NCBI RefSeq assembly: GCF_000424665.1
Contig: NZ_KE384222.1
Location: forward strand, 1-55,033
Reading direction: 5' to 3'
Length of the DNA stretch: 55,033 bases
Source: Salinimicrobium terrae DSM 17865
GTDB taxonomy: Bacteria > Bacteroidota > Bacteroidia > Flavobacteriales > Flavobacteriaceae
The translations under genes and the position numbers were made by a program. Every line of letters starts with the position of its first letter. Within the stretch, counting starts at the first letter, position 1. Positions 9,116 to 16,970 of the stretch are shown piece after piece. Below the pieces are notes generated by a model, which saw only the letters and a list, made by a program, of their open reading frames with translations, made no database searches and had not been told where the DNA came from.

Positions 9116-10201
9116 ATGAATAGAAAAAACTATAACGTTATAGGAGTAATGTCGGGGACATCCCTTGATGGCATAGACCTGGCGCATGTAAATTTTACCT
9201 TATCTGAAGGTTGGACTTATAAAATAATTACCGCGGAAACTGTTCCTTATCCTGAAGATTGGCAAAAGATTCTTTCCAAAGCTGTTCTTTATGATGAGGA
9301 TCAACTGAAACGGCTTAATGAAAATTATACTCAGTTCCTTTCTGAAGTCATTTTAGATTTTCTCACTAAAAATGCCATTTTTGACCCCGATGCAATTTGC
9401 AGCCATGGCCACACCATAAAACATGATCCCGAAAATGGTTATACCTTACAATTAGGCAACCTTCCGCAGCTTGCCGAAAATTTGGGACACACAGTAGTAT
9501 GTGATTTCAGGGTGCAGGACGTGGAATTAGGAGGACAGGGTGCGCCATTGGTCCCGGTGGGGGATGAGTTGCTCTTTTCTGAATACGATTACTGCCTCAA
9601 CCTGGGAGGATTTGCTAATATTTCCACAAAACCTAACGGGAGCCGGTTAGCCTATGATATTTGTGCGGTAAATACAGTTTTAAATTTCCTTTCTCAGAAG
9701 ATTGATCTTCCTTACGACAGAAAGGGAGAAGTAGCAGCATCTGGAGAACTAAATGAAGAACTTTTGGAAGAGCTTCAGAAGATACCTTATTACGGACTTC
9801 GTCCACCTAAATCTTTAGGGATCGAGTGGGTAAACAAGTATATTTTTCCCCTTTTTGGAAGGTATGAATCTATTCCTTGCTTGCTTAGAACCTACACTGA
9901 GCATGCTGCGGAAGTTATTTCGAATGAATTGCGGGATTCTTCCGAAGAAAAAGTGCTGGTAACGGGTGGAGGGGTTTTTAATGATTATCTCATCAAGGAG
10001 ATTAAAAGGCGCACGCGAACTCAAATTGTCATTCCGCCTGTAGAAATGGTTAATTTTAAAGAAGCTCTTATTTTTGGTTTTTTAGGAGTCCTTAAATTGA
10101 GGGGGGAGAATAATGTTTTTAGCTCAGTCACTGGAGCCTCAAAAGATCATTCCACAGGTAAAATTTTTACGGCTAATGGATTTTCTAAATATTCTAAATA
10201 A
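9116..10201 (+). CDS. anmK: Anhydro-N-acetylmuramic acid kinase
   Basis: This 361-aa cytosolic sugar kinase phosphorylates and ring-opens 1,6-anhydro-MurNAc to MurNAc-6-P, the first step in reuse of peptidoglycan fragments. The N-terminal phosphate loop GVMSGTSLDGID (residues 10-21) is the family signature. A second ATPase motif LNLGGFANIS lies near residue 165, and VTGGGVFN near residue 285 contributes to the adenosine pocket. Length is typical (360-390 aa). It stands alone, divergent from the acyl-CoA dehydrogenase, and ends at a terminator shared with the convergent porin gene. Confidence 0.95.
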   Translation: MNRKNYNVIGVMSGTSLDGIDLAHVNFTLSEGWTYKIITAETVPYPEDWQKILSKAVLYDEDQLKRLNENYTQFLSEVILDFLTKNAIFDPDAICSHGHTIKHDPENGYTLQLGNLPQLAENLGHTVVCDFRVQDVELGGQGAPLVPVGDELLFSEYDYCLNLGGFANISTKPNGSRLAYDICAVNTVLNFLSQKIDLPYDRKGEVAASGELNEELLEELQKIPYYGLRPPKSLGIEWVNKYIFPLFGRYESIPCLLRTYTEHAAEVISNELRDSSEEKVLVTGGGVFNDYLIKEIKRRTRTQIVIPPVEMVNFKEALIFGFLGVLKLRGENNVFSSVTGASKDHSTGKIFTANGFSKYSK

Positions 10202-10245
10202 ATGATAAGAGAATTATTTAATTAATATCTTTTTACGAATTAATG

Positions 10246-10285
10246 AAGCCGGCAAGTTTCGTTTAAGATTGAAACTTACCGGCTT
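10246..10285. terminator. Bidirectional terminator between anmK and porin
   Basis: Arms of 15 bp (AAGCCGGCAAGTTTC against GAAACTTACCGGCTT, one non-Watson-Crick position) enclose a 10-nt loop. T-rich sequence follows on the plus side. It separates two convergent genes. Confidence 0.8.
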
Positions 10286-10290
10286 ATTTT

Positions 10291-11400
10291 CTAAAAAGCG
10301 TAAACTGCCGCCAGGATAAATGAGGATAGATTATCTGTAGGTTCAAGATCTTGATTTAGAAATACATCTCTGTCTACGTTGTCCAGCCTTAACTCAGGCT
10401 TAATGATCAGGCTTCCAATGGTATAGTTTCCGGTAAGGGTAAATGCGGTTACACTTGCATCAGAATCGTATACAATTACTTCATTACCCCCATTTGCAAG
10501 TTCCTTAAAGTATTCTGCTCTGAGGCCAATAGCAAAATTATCTGAGGTTTGAAGCTGTGGATAAAATGCCGCTCCGTAAAACCCTACATCGTCTGTGTTG
10601 TTGTAGGTTGTATTTAATCCAAGGTAAAAAGCTTCCGAAACATTCCATCCGGTAGTAAGATCTATTTGAAAAGTAGGATCTAGACCCGGTGCCTGTTCGC
10701 CGTAAATAAGATTTAGGTAAGCACTTCCGGATCCGACTGAGTACCCGAGCTGGGCTCCAAAAGTATAAACTCCGAATGGATCAAATTCAGTATAATCTGT
10801 AGGGTTCATGATGGCGAACATTGCACTCCAGTTATCACTAAGAGTTATGTCAGCTTTTAAACCGGTATGGGAGAAAGGACCATAGGAGAACATGTAAGAA
10901 GTGGAGTAGTTGAAGTTATCCACCGGGGATATAACTTCATATCCCAAAAATGTATTGAAGTCACCCAGGGTTAGCTTTACATTATCAGAAATATTATAAA
11001 ATACGTACAGTTGGTTAACGATGTTACTTGAGCCCATAGAAAGGAAAACTGCTTCTTCGCCTCTTGGTCCAAAAACCAGGTCGGCTACAAATCCTATTTT
11101 CTCACCTTCGTAGCCAAAAATGACATTTGCCATCCCAAGCGCAAAGCCCGGGTCATTGGCAAAAGCGGTTGCCGGTGCCTGTGGCCCGGCAATTGGAATT
11201 TCACCATCAGGTCCATATACAAATTTGTTGAGGCCATTGAAATTCGCCCGGAAATAAGTGTCCACCGAACCGTTAATGCTGAAGCCCGGTAATGTTTCTT
11301 CCAGCTCATTTGATTCCTGGCCAGACATTGTAATATTAAACAGGCCGAGCAATGCCAAAAATAAAAATTTCCGCATCTTTGTAATTGTGATTTGTTTCAT
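10291..11400 (-). CDS. Outer-membrane porin linked to ammonium transporter (putative beta-barrel porin-2 type)
   Basis: This 369-aa protein has an N-terminal signal peptide (RKFLFLALLGLFNITMSG, then Q). A run of alternating amphipathic beta strands follows, ending in the OM-insertion signature AAVYAF with a terminal Phe. It resembles the OmpL-like porins found next to amtB/glnK in Bacteroidota. I infer that it lets ammonium or other small solutes cross the outer membrane for AmtB. The ATG at 11400 precedes a second in-frame Met at 11376. The second gives a more usual signal peptide, and the choice is unresolved. It is the third gene of glnK-amtB-porin, separated from amtB by 94 bp that hold a hairpin (11463-11486). 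Confidence 0.78.
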   Translation of the reverse strand: MKQITITKMRKFLFLALLGLFNITMSGQESNELEETLPGFSINGSVDTYFRANFNGLNKFVYGPDGEIPIAGPQAPATAFANDPGFALGMANVIFGYEGEKIGFVADLVFGPRGEEAVFLSMGSSNIVNQLYVFYNISDNVKLTLGDFNTFLGYEVISPVDNFNYSTSYMFSYGPFSHTGLKADITLSDNWSAMFAIMNPTDYTEFDPFGVYTFGAQLGYSVGSGSAYLNLIYGEQAPGLDPTFQIDLTTGWNVSEAFYLGLNTTYNNTDDVGFYGAAFYPQLQTSDNFAIGLRAEYFKELANGGNEVIVYDSDASVTAFTLTGNYTIGSLIIKPELRLDNVDRDVFLNQDLEPTDNLSSFILAAVYAF

Positions 11401-11462
11401 AATAAAAGCATAGTTTGATTAGTTGAAATGAGTTGAACTTTGGTTTATTGAAATGAATTTAG

Positions 11463-11486
11463 AGGAGTGCCCTGCCAGGCACTCCT
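11463..11486. other. Intercistronic stem-loop between amtB and porin
   Basis: A perfect 9-bp inverted repeat AGGAGTGCC/GGCACTCCT encloses a 6-nt loop. The T-run lies on the plus-strand side, so in the direction of the amtB-porin transcript the hairpin is preceded by As and not followed by Us. It is therefore not a good terminator for amtB. It may act as an mRNA-stabilising or processing element, or stop an antisense plus-strand transcript. Confidence 0.55.
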
Positions 11487-11494
11487 TTTTTTAA

Positions 11495-12736
11495 TTATTT
11501 ATCTGCCTTACCTGCAAATTCTGCGTAGGCATCCATGCCATGTTCATGAAGATCAAGTCCTTCCGTTTCTTCATGAGTTTCCATCCTGAGTCCTATAATA
11601 GCTTTTATACTATAAATGATTATAAAAGCAGAAATGCAGCAAAAAGCTCCGATTACAGCGACTCCAATTAATTGGTTTAGAAATTGTTCCACGCCTGCAA
11701 GAGATCCAAATATCCCTACGGCTAAGGTTCCCCAGATGCCGCAAATAAGGTGAACAGCTACTGCTCCTACGGGATCATCAAGTCTTAATTTGTCTATGAG
11801 TGCAACACCAAGTACGATGAGCGCACCGGCAATTAAACCTATTGAAACAGCATCTGTAGGAGACATTACATCGGCACCTGCAGTAATTCCTACCAGTCCT
11901 CCTAAAATTCCATTCAGAAACATAGTCAGATCGTAATTTTTATACCACGTTGTGGAAATGATGAAAGCAGAAATACCACCGGCCGCCGCAGCTAAACATG
12001 TAGTGACTAAGGTTAGGGAAGTTGCGGAAGGATCTGCAGAGAGTACCGAACCTCCGTTAAAGCCAAACCATCCAAGCCAAAGAATAAATACTCCGGCCGT
12101 AGCTAAAGGCACATTATGTCCGGGAATGGCAAGTGAGCTTCCGTCTTCCCCAAATTTTCCAATTCTTGCTCCCAAAAGAGAGATTGCCACAAGTGCAGCC
12201 CAGCCGCCTACAGAGTGAACCAGTGTAGACCCTGCAAAATCATAAAAGCCCAGTTCATCAAGGAACCCTCCACCCCACTTCCAGGAGCCTGCAATAGGAT
12301 ACACGATTGCGAGGTAGATAATTGAGAATATCATAAAAGAAGAAAGCTTGATTCTTTCGGCAACGGCTCCGGAGACTATAGTGGCGGCTGTTGCGGCAAA
12401 CATGCCCTGGAAAAGAAAATCGGTCCAATAAGTATACCCTTCACTATATGTGAGGTCCAGGGCTCCCTCGGCTACAGGAGCGCTCAGGCCAAAGAGGCCA
12501 AAGAAATAATCGGGTATAACTCCAAGAATAAAGGATCCGGGATACATTAAGTTAAAGCCAATCACAGCATAGAGAAGTAGTCCGGTGCAAATGATGAATA
12601 CGTTTTTGAACAGGATGTTGATGGCATTCTTTTGACGGGTTAATCCAACCTCCAATAAGGAAAAGCCGAGGTGCATAAAAAACACGAGGGCGGTGCATAC
12701 CATCATCCATACGTTATTTGTAGTAAGTAATTCCAT
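11495..12736 (-). CDS. amtB: Ammonium transporter
   Basis: This is a 413-aa inner-membrane Amt/Mep/Rh channel with about 11 predicted membrane helices. Conserved features include the Asp and first pore His in DFAGSTLVHSVGG (residues ~167-179), the WLGWFGFNGGS helix, and the second pore His in AVHLICGIWGT (residues ~325). No cleavable signal peptide is evident. The short C-terminal cytosolic tail that would meet the PII protein is present (HEETEGLDLHEHGMDAYAEF). It lies 37 nt downstream of glnK in the same operon, the standard pairing that lets GlnK plug the channel. Confidence 0.96.
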   Translation of the reverse strand: MELLTTNNVWMMVCTALVFFMHLGFSLLEVGLTRQKNAINILFKNVFIICTGLLLYAVIGFNLMYPGSFILGVIPDYFFGLFGLSAPVAEGALDLTYSEGYTYWTDFLFQGMFAATAATIVSGAVAERIKLSSFMIFSIIYLAIVYPIAGSWKWGGGFLDELGFYDFAGSTLVHSVGGWAALVAISLLGARIGKFGEDGSSLAIPGHNVPLATAGVFILWLGWFGFNGGSVLSADPSATSLTLVTTCLAAAAGGISAFIISTTWYKNYDLTMFLNGILGGLVGITAGADVMSPTDAVSIGLIAGALIVLGVALIDKLRLDDPVGAVAVHLICGIWGTLAVGIFGSLAGVEQFLNQLIGVAVIGAFCCISAFIIIYSIKAIIGLRMETHEETEGLDLHEHGMDAYAEFAGKADK

Positions 12737-12773
12737 TTGTATAATTTTATGTTGGTTTAGTAAGTTTTGTGGA

Positions 12774-13112
12774 TTATGACAGGGAGTGGGTCCCTCTCTC
12801 TTTGGTTCTTATTCTTAAGGCCTCTTCTACCGGTGAAATAAAGATTTTACCGTCGCCTACAGAACCCGTATAGGATGAATCCAGAATAACCTGTACCGTT
12901 CTCTCTAAAAATTCGTCAGAAACCACTAGAGATATCATCCTGCGTTGAATGTCTGTGGTACTGTACGCCACGCCGCGATAGACATGCCCCTGTGTTTCAT
13001 TGCCTACTCCGGTTACATCCCAGTAACTAAAGAAGTTGACACCCGTTTCATGAAGGGCCTTTTTTACTCCGTCAAATTTTGACTTTCTAATAATTGCTTC
13101 AATTTTTTTCAT
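12774..13112 (-). CDS. glnK: Nitrogen regulatory protein P-II
   Basis: This 112-aa trimeric signal protein binds ATP/ADP and 2-oxoglutarate and gates AmtB. The N-terminus MKKIEAIIRK, the B-loop TGSVGDGKIF (residues ~84-93) and the C-loop RIRTKERG are all conserved. The T-loop reads VTGVGNETQGHVYRG and is one residue shorter than in E. coli GlnB/GlnK, but it still has a Tyr before Arg-Gly, where uridylylation occurs in proteobacteria. It is the first gene of glnK-amtB-porin and is divergent from the amino-acid dehydrogenase. A conserved element lies 100-124 bp upstream. Confidence 0.95.
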   Translation of the reverse strand: MKKIEAIIRKSKFDGVKKALHETGVNFFSYWDVTGVGNETQGHVYRGVAYSTTDIQRRMISLVVSDEFLERTVQVILDSSYTGSVGDGKIFISPVEEALRIRTKERGTHSLS

Positions 13113-13156
13113 AAAGACATTGTTTTGTTTTGACCGAATAAAATTATGTTAAATGT

Positions 13157-13164
13157 CAAACATA
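13157..13164 (-). promoter_or_regulatory. Likely glnK -7 element
   Basis: On the minus strand this is TATGTTTG, an exact TAnnTTTG match 45 bp from the glnK start. There is no TTG at -33 spacing. The shared operator (13212-13236) sits about 48 bp further upstream, a position suitable for an activator. Confidence 0.5.
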
Positions 13165-13211
13165 CACTATAAAAAATGGGGTATTCGTTTAAAAAAGTGT
13201 ATTTAATAAAA

Positions 13212-13236
13212 TTACATCCCTAAAATTATAGGGGGT
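13212..13236 (-). promoter_or_regulatory. Candidate nitrogen-control operator upstream of glnK
   Basis: Read toward glnK the site is ACCCCCTA, 6 nt, TAGGG, ATGTAA, followed by TTTTA. The gltB copy (7766-7791) has the same parts with one extra G and GTGTAA. The core CCCTA/TAGGG is palindromic. It also lies about 277 bp upstream of the divergent dehydrogenase gene. The remainder of the 400-bp gap (13237-13480) shows no convincing gene. Confidence 0.55.
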
Positions 13237-13483
13237 AAAAAAATATTATATGTTTTTTGTTGTATTGGTAATTAGAAAAGCTCAGTCGGGGGGAAAATTA
13301 TATCAATTGGAGAGGGAAATGGCTTTAAAAAACTGTCTAAAACATCCAAAAACGTCAAATCCTTAGAACCGGAGGTGAAAAAATTTATAATTTTTAAAAT
13401 CAGAATCATTAGGTTCATTTTTTGACTTTCTTGTCTTTATTTAAATATGTCTTTCTATATAGATATCACCATTGATAGTTTTT

Positions 13484-13491
13484 TATATTTG
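13484..13491 (+). promoter_or_regulatory. -7 element of the amino-acid dehydrogenase gene
   Basis: TATATTTG is an exact -7 consensus match ending 21 nt before the ATG at 13513. No TTG lies at the normal -33 distance (the nearest, at 13472-13474, is only 9 nt away). Confidence 0.55.
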
Positions 13492-13512
13492 TGCGACAAT
13501 TTTTAAATTATC

Positions 13513-14739
13513 ATGAAAGAATTACTCGACTTATATCAGAATAAAGCTCCTGAAATTGTTTTTAACTGGAAAGATCCCGAAACCGATGCCGAAGGCTGGG
13601 TTGTGATTAACTCTTTGCGCGGTGGTGCTGCAGGTGGAGGGACAAGGATGAGAAAGGGGTTGGACATGAACGAGGTATTGTCGTTAGCAAAGACCATGGA
13701 GGTAAAATTCACAGTTTCCGGTCCTGCGATAGGTGGGGCGAAGTCGGGTATAAATTTTGATCCTAATGATCCACGGAAAAAAGGGGTTCTGGAACGCTGG
13801 TATAAAGCAGTGTCGCCTCTTTTAAAAAGTTATTATGGAACGGGAGGAGATTTGAACGTTGACGAGATTCACGAAGTAATTCCAATAACCGAAGATTCCG
13901 GAGTGTGGCATCCACAGGAGGGAGTTTTCAACGGCCATTTCAAGCCGACCGAAGCCGATAAGATCAACCGTATTGGCCAGTTGCGCCAGGGAGTGATAAA
14001 GGTTCTTGAAAATTCAAGATTTTCACCCGACGTTTCCAGGAAATACACTGTGGCCGATATGATCACCGGCTATGGAGTAGCCGAAGCAGTGCGACACTAT
14101 TATGATATTTATGGAGGCAATGTTCAGGGGAAAAAAGCTATTGTGCAGGGATTTGGAAATGTAGGTGCCGCCGCCGCTTACTATCTTGCCCAAATGGGGG
14201 CCAAAGTGGTGGGGATCATAGATCGCAATGGTGGATTGATTAACGAGGGTGGTTTTTCTTTTGATGAGATAAGGGATCTTTTTCTCAATAAAGATGGAAA
14301 CACATTAAAATCTGAAAACCTGATTCCTTTTGGAGAGATCAATGATCGTATTTGGTCACTTAATGCACAGGTTTTCGCACCTTGTGCTGCTTCCCGCTTG
14401 ATTACGAGAGACCAGGTTGACAAAATGGTAGCTTCGGGATTGGAAGTTATTTCCAGCGGTGCTAATGTTCCTTTTGCCGACAAGGAAATATTCTTTGGAC
14501 CAATAATGGAATATACAGATGAAAGAATTAGTGTTATTCCCGACTTTATTGCCAACTGCGGGATGGCAAGGGTCTTCGCCTATTTTATGGAGCGAAGAGT
14601 GCAAATGACAGATGAAGCCATTTTCAATGATACCTCTATTACCATAAGAAACGCTATTCAAAATACCGCCAGCCATAACAGTAACAAAACTCACATCAGT
14701 AAAACAGCATTTGAAGTTGCACTAAATAAACTGGTATGA
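13513..14739 (+). CDS. Glu/Leu/Phe/Val dehydrogenase family protein
   Basis: This 408-aa protein belongs to the family that interconverts an L-amino acid and its 2-oxo acid plus ammonium with NAD(P). The N-terminal substrate domain has GGGTRMR (residues ~38-44), a Lys in TMEVKFTVSG and a second in GGAKSGINFDP. A Rossmann motif IVQGFGNVGAAAA lies near residue 212. GGGTRM is typical of leucine/valine dehydrogenases. GGAKSG departs from the GGGKG of both GDH and LeuDH, so the substrate is uncertain. Its position divergent from glnK-amtB argues for a role in ammonium metabolism, but branched-chain amino-acid use is equally possible. Confidence 0.85.
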   Translation: MKELLDLYQNKAPEIVFNWKDPETDAEGWVVINSLRGGAAGGGTRMRKGLDMNEVLSLAKTMEVKFTVSGPAIGGAKSGINFDPNDPRKKGVLERWYKAVSPLLKSYYGTGGDLNVDEIHEVIPITEDSGVWHPQEGVFNGHFKPTEADKINRIGQLRQGVIKVLENSRFSPDVSRKYTVADMITGYGVAEAVRHYYDIYGGNVQGKKAIVQGFGNVGAAAAYYLAQMGAKVVGIIDRNGGLINEGGFSFDEIRDLFLNKDGNTLKSENLIPFGEINDRIWSLNAQVFAPCAASRLITRDQVDKMVASGLEVISSGANVPFADKEIFFGPIMEYTDERISVIPDFIANCGMARVFAYFMERRVQMTDEAIFNDTSITIRNAIQNTASHNSNKTHISKTAFEVALNKLV

Positions 14740-14901
14740 CCAGAGCTTAGGCCGGTTCAGATTCAGTTGCTGAATAGCTGTTCCGGATAATTGATTATAA
14801 AGGTGTCTTTAAAATTTCGGCCTGCGGGCATGTAGATTTAGGTGGTGCAAATAGTTTATTATATTTACTTTCATCTTCACTATTTATATTCCTGTTTTAG
14901 G

Positions 14902-14931
14902 TTGTATTAAATCAAAGGCTGTTTATCTTTA
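14902..14931 (+). promoter_or_regulatory. Probable promoter of exbB operon
   Basis: TTG (14902-14904), a 19-nt spacer and TATCTTTA (14924-14931), one base off the -7 consensus. It lies 46 bp before the exbB ATG. The 238-bp gap after the dehydrogenase shows no other clear element. Confidence 0.5.
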
Positions 14932-14977
14932 CAATTAAAAATAGATTCTCACGTTACATAAAAAACCAGATACACAA

Positions 14978-15679
14978 ATGCTATACTTTTTTCAGGAGGA
15001 TGGTCTTGCCCAGGCAGCTCAGGAGGCAGAACCGGTAGTAGAGGAAAAAACCCTCTCATTATTTGATTTGTTCCTTAGCGGCGGAATTGGAGGGCAGGTA
15101 ATAATTCTTATCCTTTTTATTTTGTTGTTTGCAGCCATTTATATCTATTTTGAAAGATTGTTTGCTATTAAAGCTGCTTCAGAGACCGATAGTAATTTCA
15201 TGAACCAGATTAAAGACAGCGTTTTACACGGAAATATTGAATCTGCACGAATTCGGTGTGCGCAGGCTAATTCGCCGGTTGCCAGGCTTACTGCCAAGGG
15301 ACTTGATCGTATAGGAAGCCCATTGGAAGATATTAATACGGCAATTGAAAACGCCGGTCGCCTTGAAGTTTATAAGCTGGAAAAAAACGTGAGTGTGCTC
15401 GCAACTATTGCAGGTGCTGCGCCTATGATTGGTTTCCTCGGAACAGTAATAGGAATGGTGATCGCCTTCCATGAATTGGCAACAAGTAGCGGACAAGCCG
15501 AGATGGGTGCTCTTGCTGAAGGTATTTACACCGCGATGACTACCACTGTGGCAGGTCTTATTGTAGGTATTATTGCCTATATTGGATATAATCACCTCGT
15601 AGTAAAGACAGATAAGGTAGTGCATCAAATGGAAGCTACTGCCGTTGATTTCCTTGACCTTCTTAACGAACCTGTATAG
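14978..15679 (+). CDS. exbB: MotA/TolQ/ExbB proton channel family protein
   Basis: This 233-aa inner-membrane protein has three predicted helices (about 38-60, 135-157 and 170-195). The conserved segment APMIGFLGTVIGMVIAFHEL and a following TAMTTTVAGLIVGI form the proton-channel core. With ExbD it converts proton-motive force into motion of TonB for uptake through TonB-dependent receptors. Unlike proteobacterial ExbB it has a Glu/Ala-rich N-terminal stretch of about 35 residues, as is common in Bacteroidota. It is followed by exbD with a 1-nt gap and by tonB. Confidence 0.9.
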   Translation: MLYFFQEDGLAQAAQEAEPVVEEKTLSLFDLFLSGGIGGQVIILILFILLFAAIYIYFERLFAIKAASETDSNFMNQIKDSVLHGNIESARIRCAQANSPVARLTAKGLDRIGSPLEDINTAIENAGRLEVYKLEKNVSVLATIAGAAPMIGFLGTVIGMVIAFHELATSSGQAEMGALAEGIYTAMTTTVAGLIVGIIAYIGYNHLVVKTDKVVHQMEATAVDFLDLLNEPV

Positions 15680-15680
15680 T

Positions 15681-16073
15681 ATGAATTTACGAGGCAGAAA
15701 TAAGATCAGTCCGGAATTCAGTATGAGTTCCATGACAGATATTGTATTCCTTTTATTGATCTTCTTTATGCTCACCTCTCCGGCCATAACTCCGGAAGCC
15801 CTGGATCTTGTTCTGCCAAAAGCTAAGGGCAAAACTACGACCAAGCAAAATGTGGCGGTGAGTATCACAAAAGACCTTCAGGTCTATATTGACAAGGAAA
15901 GAGTGAGCAATAGCTCCTTGGAAGCAAGACTTAAGCAGGCATTGTCCGGGGTTGAAGATCCAACCATTATTTTAAGAGCCGAAGAAGGAGTGCCAATAGA
16001 AAGGGCGGTAGATGTTATGGACATTGCAAACCGCAACCGGTACAAAATTGTACTTGCAGTAAAACCTGAATAA
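15681..16073 (+). CDS. exbD: ExbD/TolR family biopolymer transport protein
   Basis: This 130-aa protein has a short cytosolic N-terminus, one membrane helix (DIVFLLLIFFMLTSP, residues ~20-34, with the Asp that carries the proton) and a periplasmic domain. The frame is open to 15645, but the ATG at 15681, 1 nt after the exbB stop, gives the normal ExbD start (MNLRGRNKISPEF). It forms the stator with ExbB and transfers energy to TonB. Confidence 0.92.
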   Translation: MNLRGRNKISPEFSMSSMTDIVFLLLIFFMLTSPAITPEALDLVLPKAKGKTTTKQNVAVSITKDLQVYIDKERVSNSSLEARLKQALSGVEDPTIILRAEEGVPIERAVDVMDIANRNRYKIVLAVKPE

Positions 16074-16147
16074 TTTTGAATGCTTTTACCATTTTTTGGT
16101 AATTGTGGAACCAAGTTTGCTGAATAAAACAATAGAAAAATAGCAGA

Positions 16148-16966
16148 GTGAAATACCTGGAGACAGAACATGAAAGAAAATCAATGGCAATTACAGTGGT
16201 GCTCCACGTATTGCTGATTTTATTATTGCTGTTCTTTGGATTCAAATATCTTGATCCTCCTCCCCAAAATGGAATTGCTATAAACTTCGGAACTTCAGAT
16301 GTTGGTTCGGGTATTGAGCAACCAACCGAGCCTGTGAGAACATCTCCTCAGCAAACCAGTACTCCTGTTACTCCCGTAGAAAATAATATTCAGGAAGAAG
16401 TAGTTACCCAGGACATTGTTGAGGCTCCTGTAGTTGAAAAGAAAAAGGAGGAGAAAATAGTTCAGAAGGTGGAGACTCCGGTGGAGAAGGTGGAAGAACC
16501 TGTAAAAAAACCAGATCCTAAACCTTCTCAATCTACAACAGATGCCTTGAGCAGTATTCTTAACGGACCTGTAAGTGACGGGCAGGCGAGAGGCGGAGAA
16601 GTCAATGATGAAGCTGCAGGTGATAAAGGTAGTCCCGATGGAGATCCAAACGCAAAGTCGTACTATGGTGCTGGGATGGGACTCGACGGGGACGGTAATT
16701 ACCGCCTGGGAGGTCGTAAAGCCTTAAACAAAGAAAAATTTGTACAGGATTGTAATGAGTCCGGTTTGGTGGTGGTCCAGATCGAAGTAAACCGTAGCGG
16801 CGCCGTTACTCGAGCTATACCCGGAGTAAAAGGTACTACCAACAATGCTACCTGTCTTACAGATCCTGCCAAAAGAGCTGCGCTGGCTACGCGCTTTAAT
16901 AGTGATCCCGATGCTCCCGTGAAACAGGTGGGGACCATTATCTATAACTTCAAACTTACAGAATAA
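16148..16966 (+). CDS. tonB: TonB-like energy transducer
   Basis: This 272-aa protein starts at a GTG (KYLETEHERKS), which matches the usual flavobacterial TonB N-terminus. One membrane anchor follows at residues ~13-35. Then comes a periplasm-spanning Pro/Glu/Lys/Val-rich linker (residues ~55-130), a Gly-rich stretch, and a C-terminal domain with GRKALN, VVVQIEVNRSGAV and the final strand GTIIYNFKLTE. It follows exbB and exbD and precedes folC, whose ATG is 4 nt after its stop. The C-terminal domain should meet TonB-box receptors. Confidence 0.87.
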   Translation: MKYLETEHERKSMAITVVLHVLLILLLLFFGFKYLDPPPQNGIAINFGTSDVGSGIEQPTEPVRTSPQQTSTPVTPVENNIQEEVVTQDIVEAPVVEKKKEEKIVQKVETPVEKVEEPVKKPDPKPSQSTTDALSSILNGPVSDGQARGGEVNDEAAGDKGSPDGDPNAKSYYGAGMGLDGDGNYRLGGRKALNKEKFVQDCNESGLVVVQIEVNRSGAVTRAIPGVKGTTNNATCLTDPAKRAALATRFNSDPDAPVKQVGTIIYNFKLTE

Positions 16967-16970
16967 CTTG

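Noticed and set aside
13319-13366. 15-codon ORF with a purine-rich stretch upstream, in the glnK-dehydrogenase gap
   Set aside because: Too short to support without conservation; flavobacteria make little use of Shine-Dalgarno sequences, so the purines are weak evidence.
15224-15868. 214-codon minus-strand ORF opposite exbB/exbD
   Set aside because: It lies across two well-supported genes in the other direction and shows no domain.
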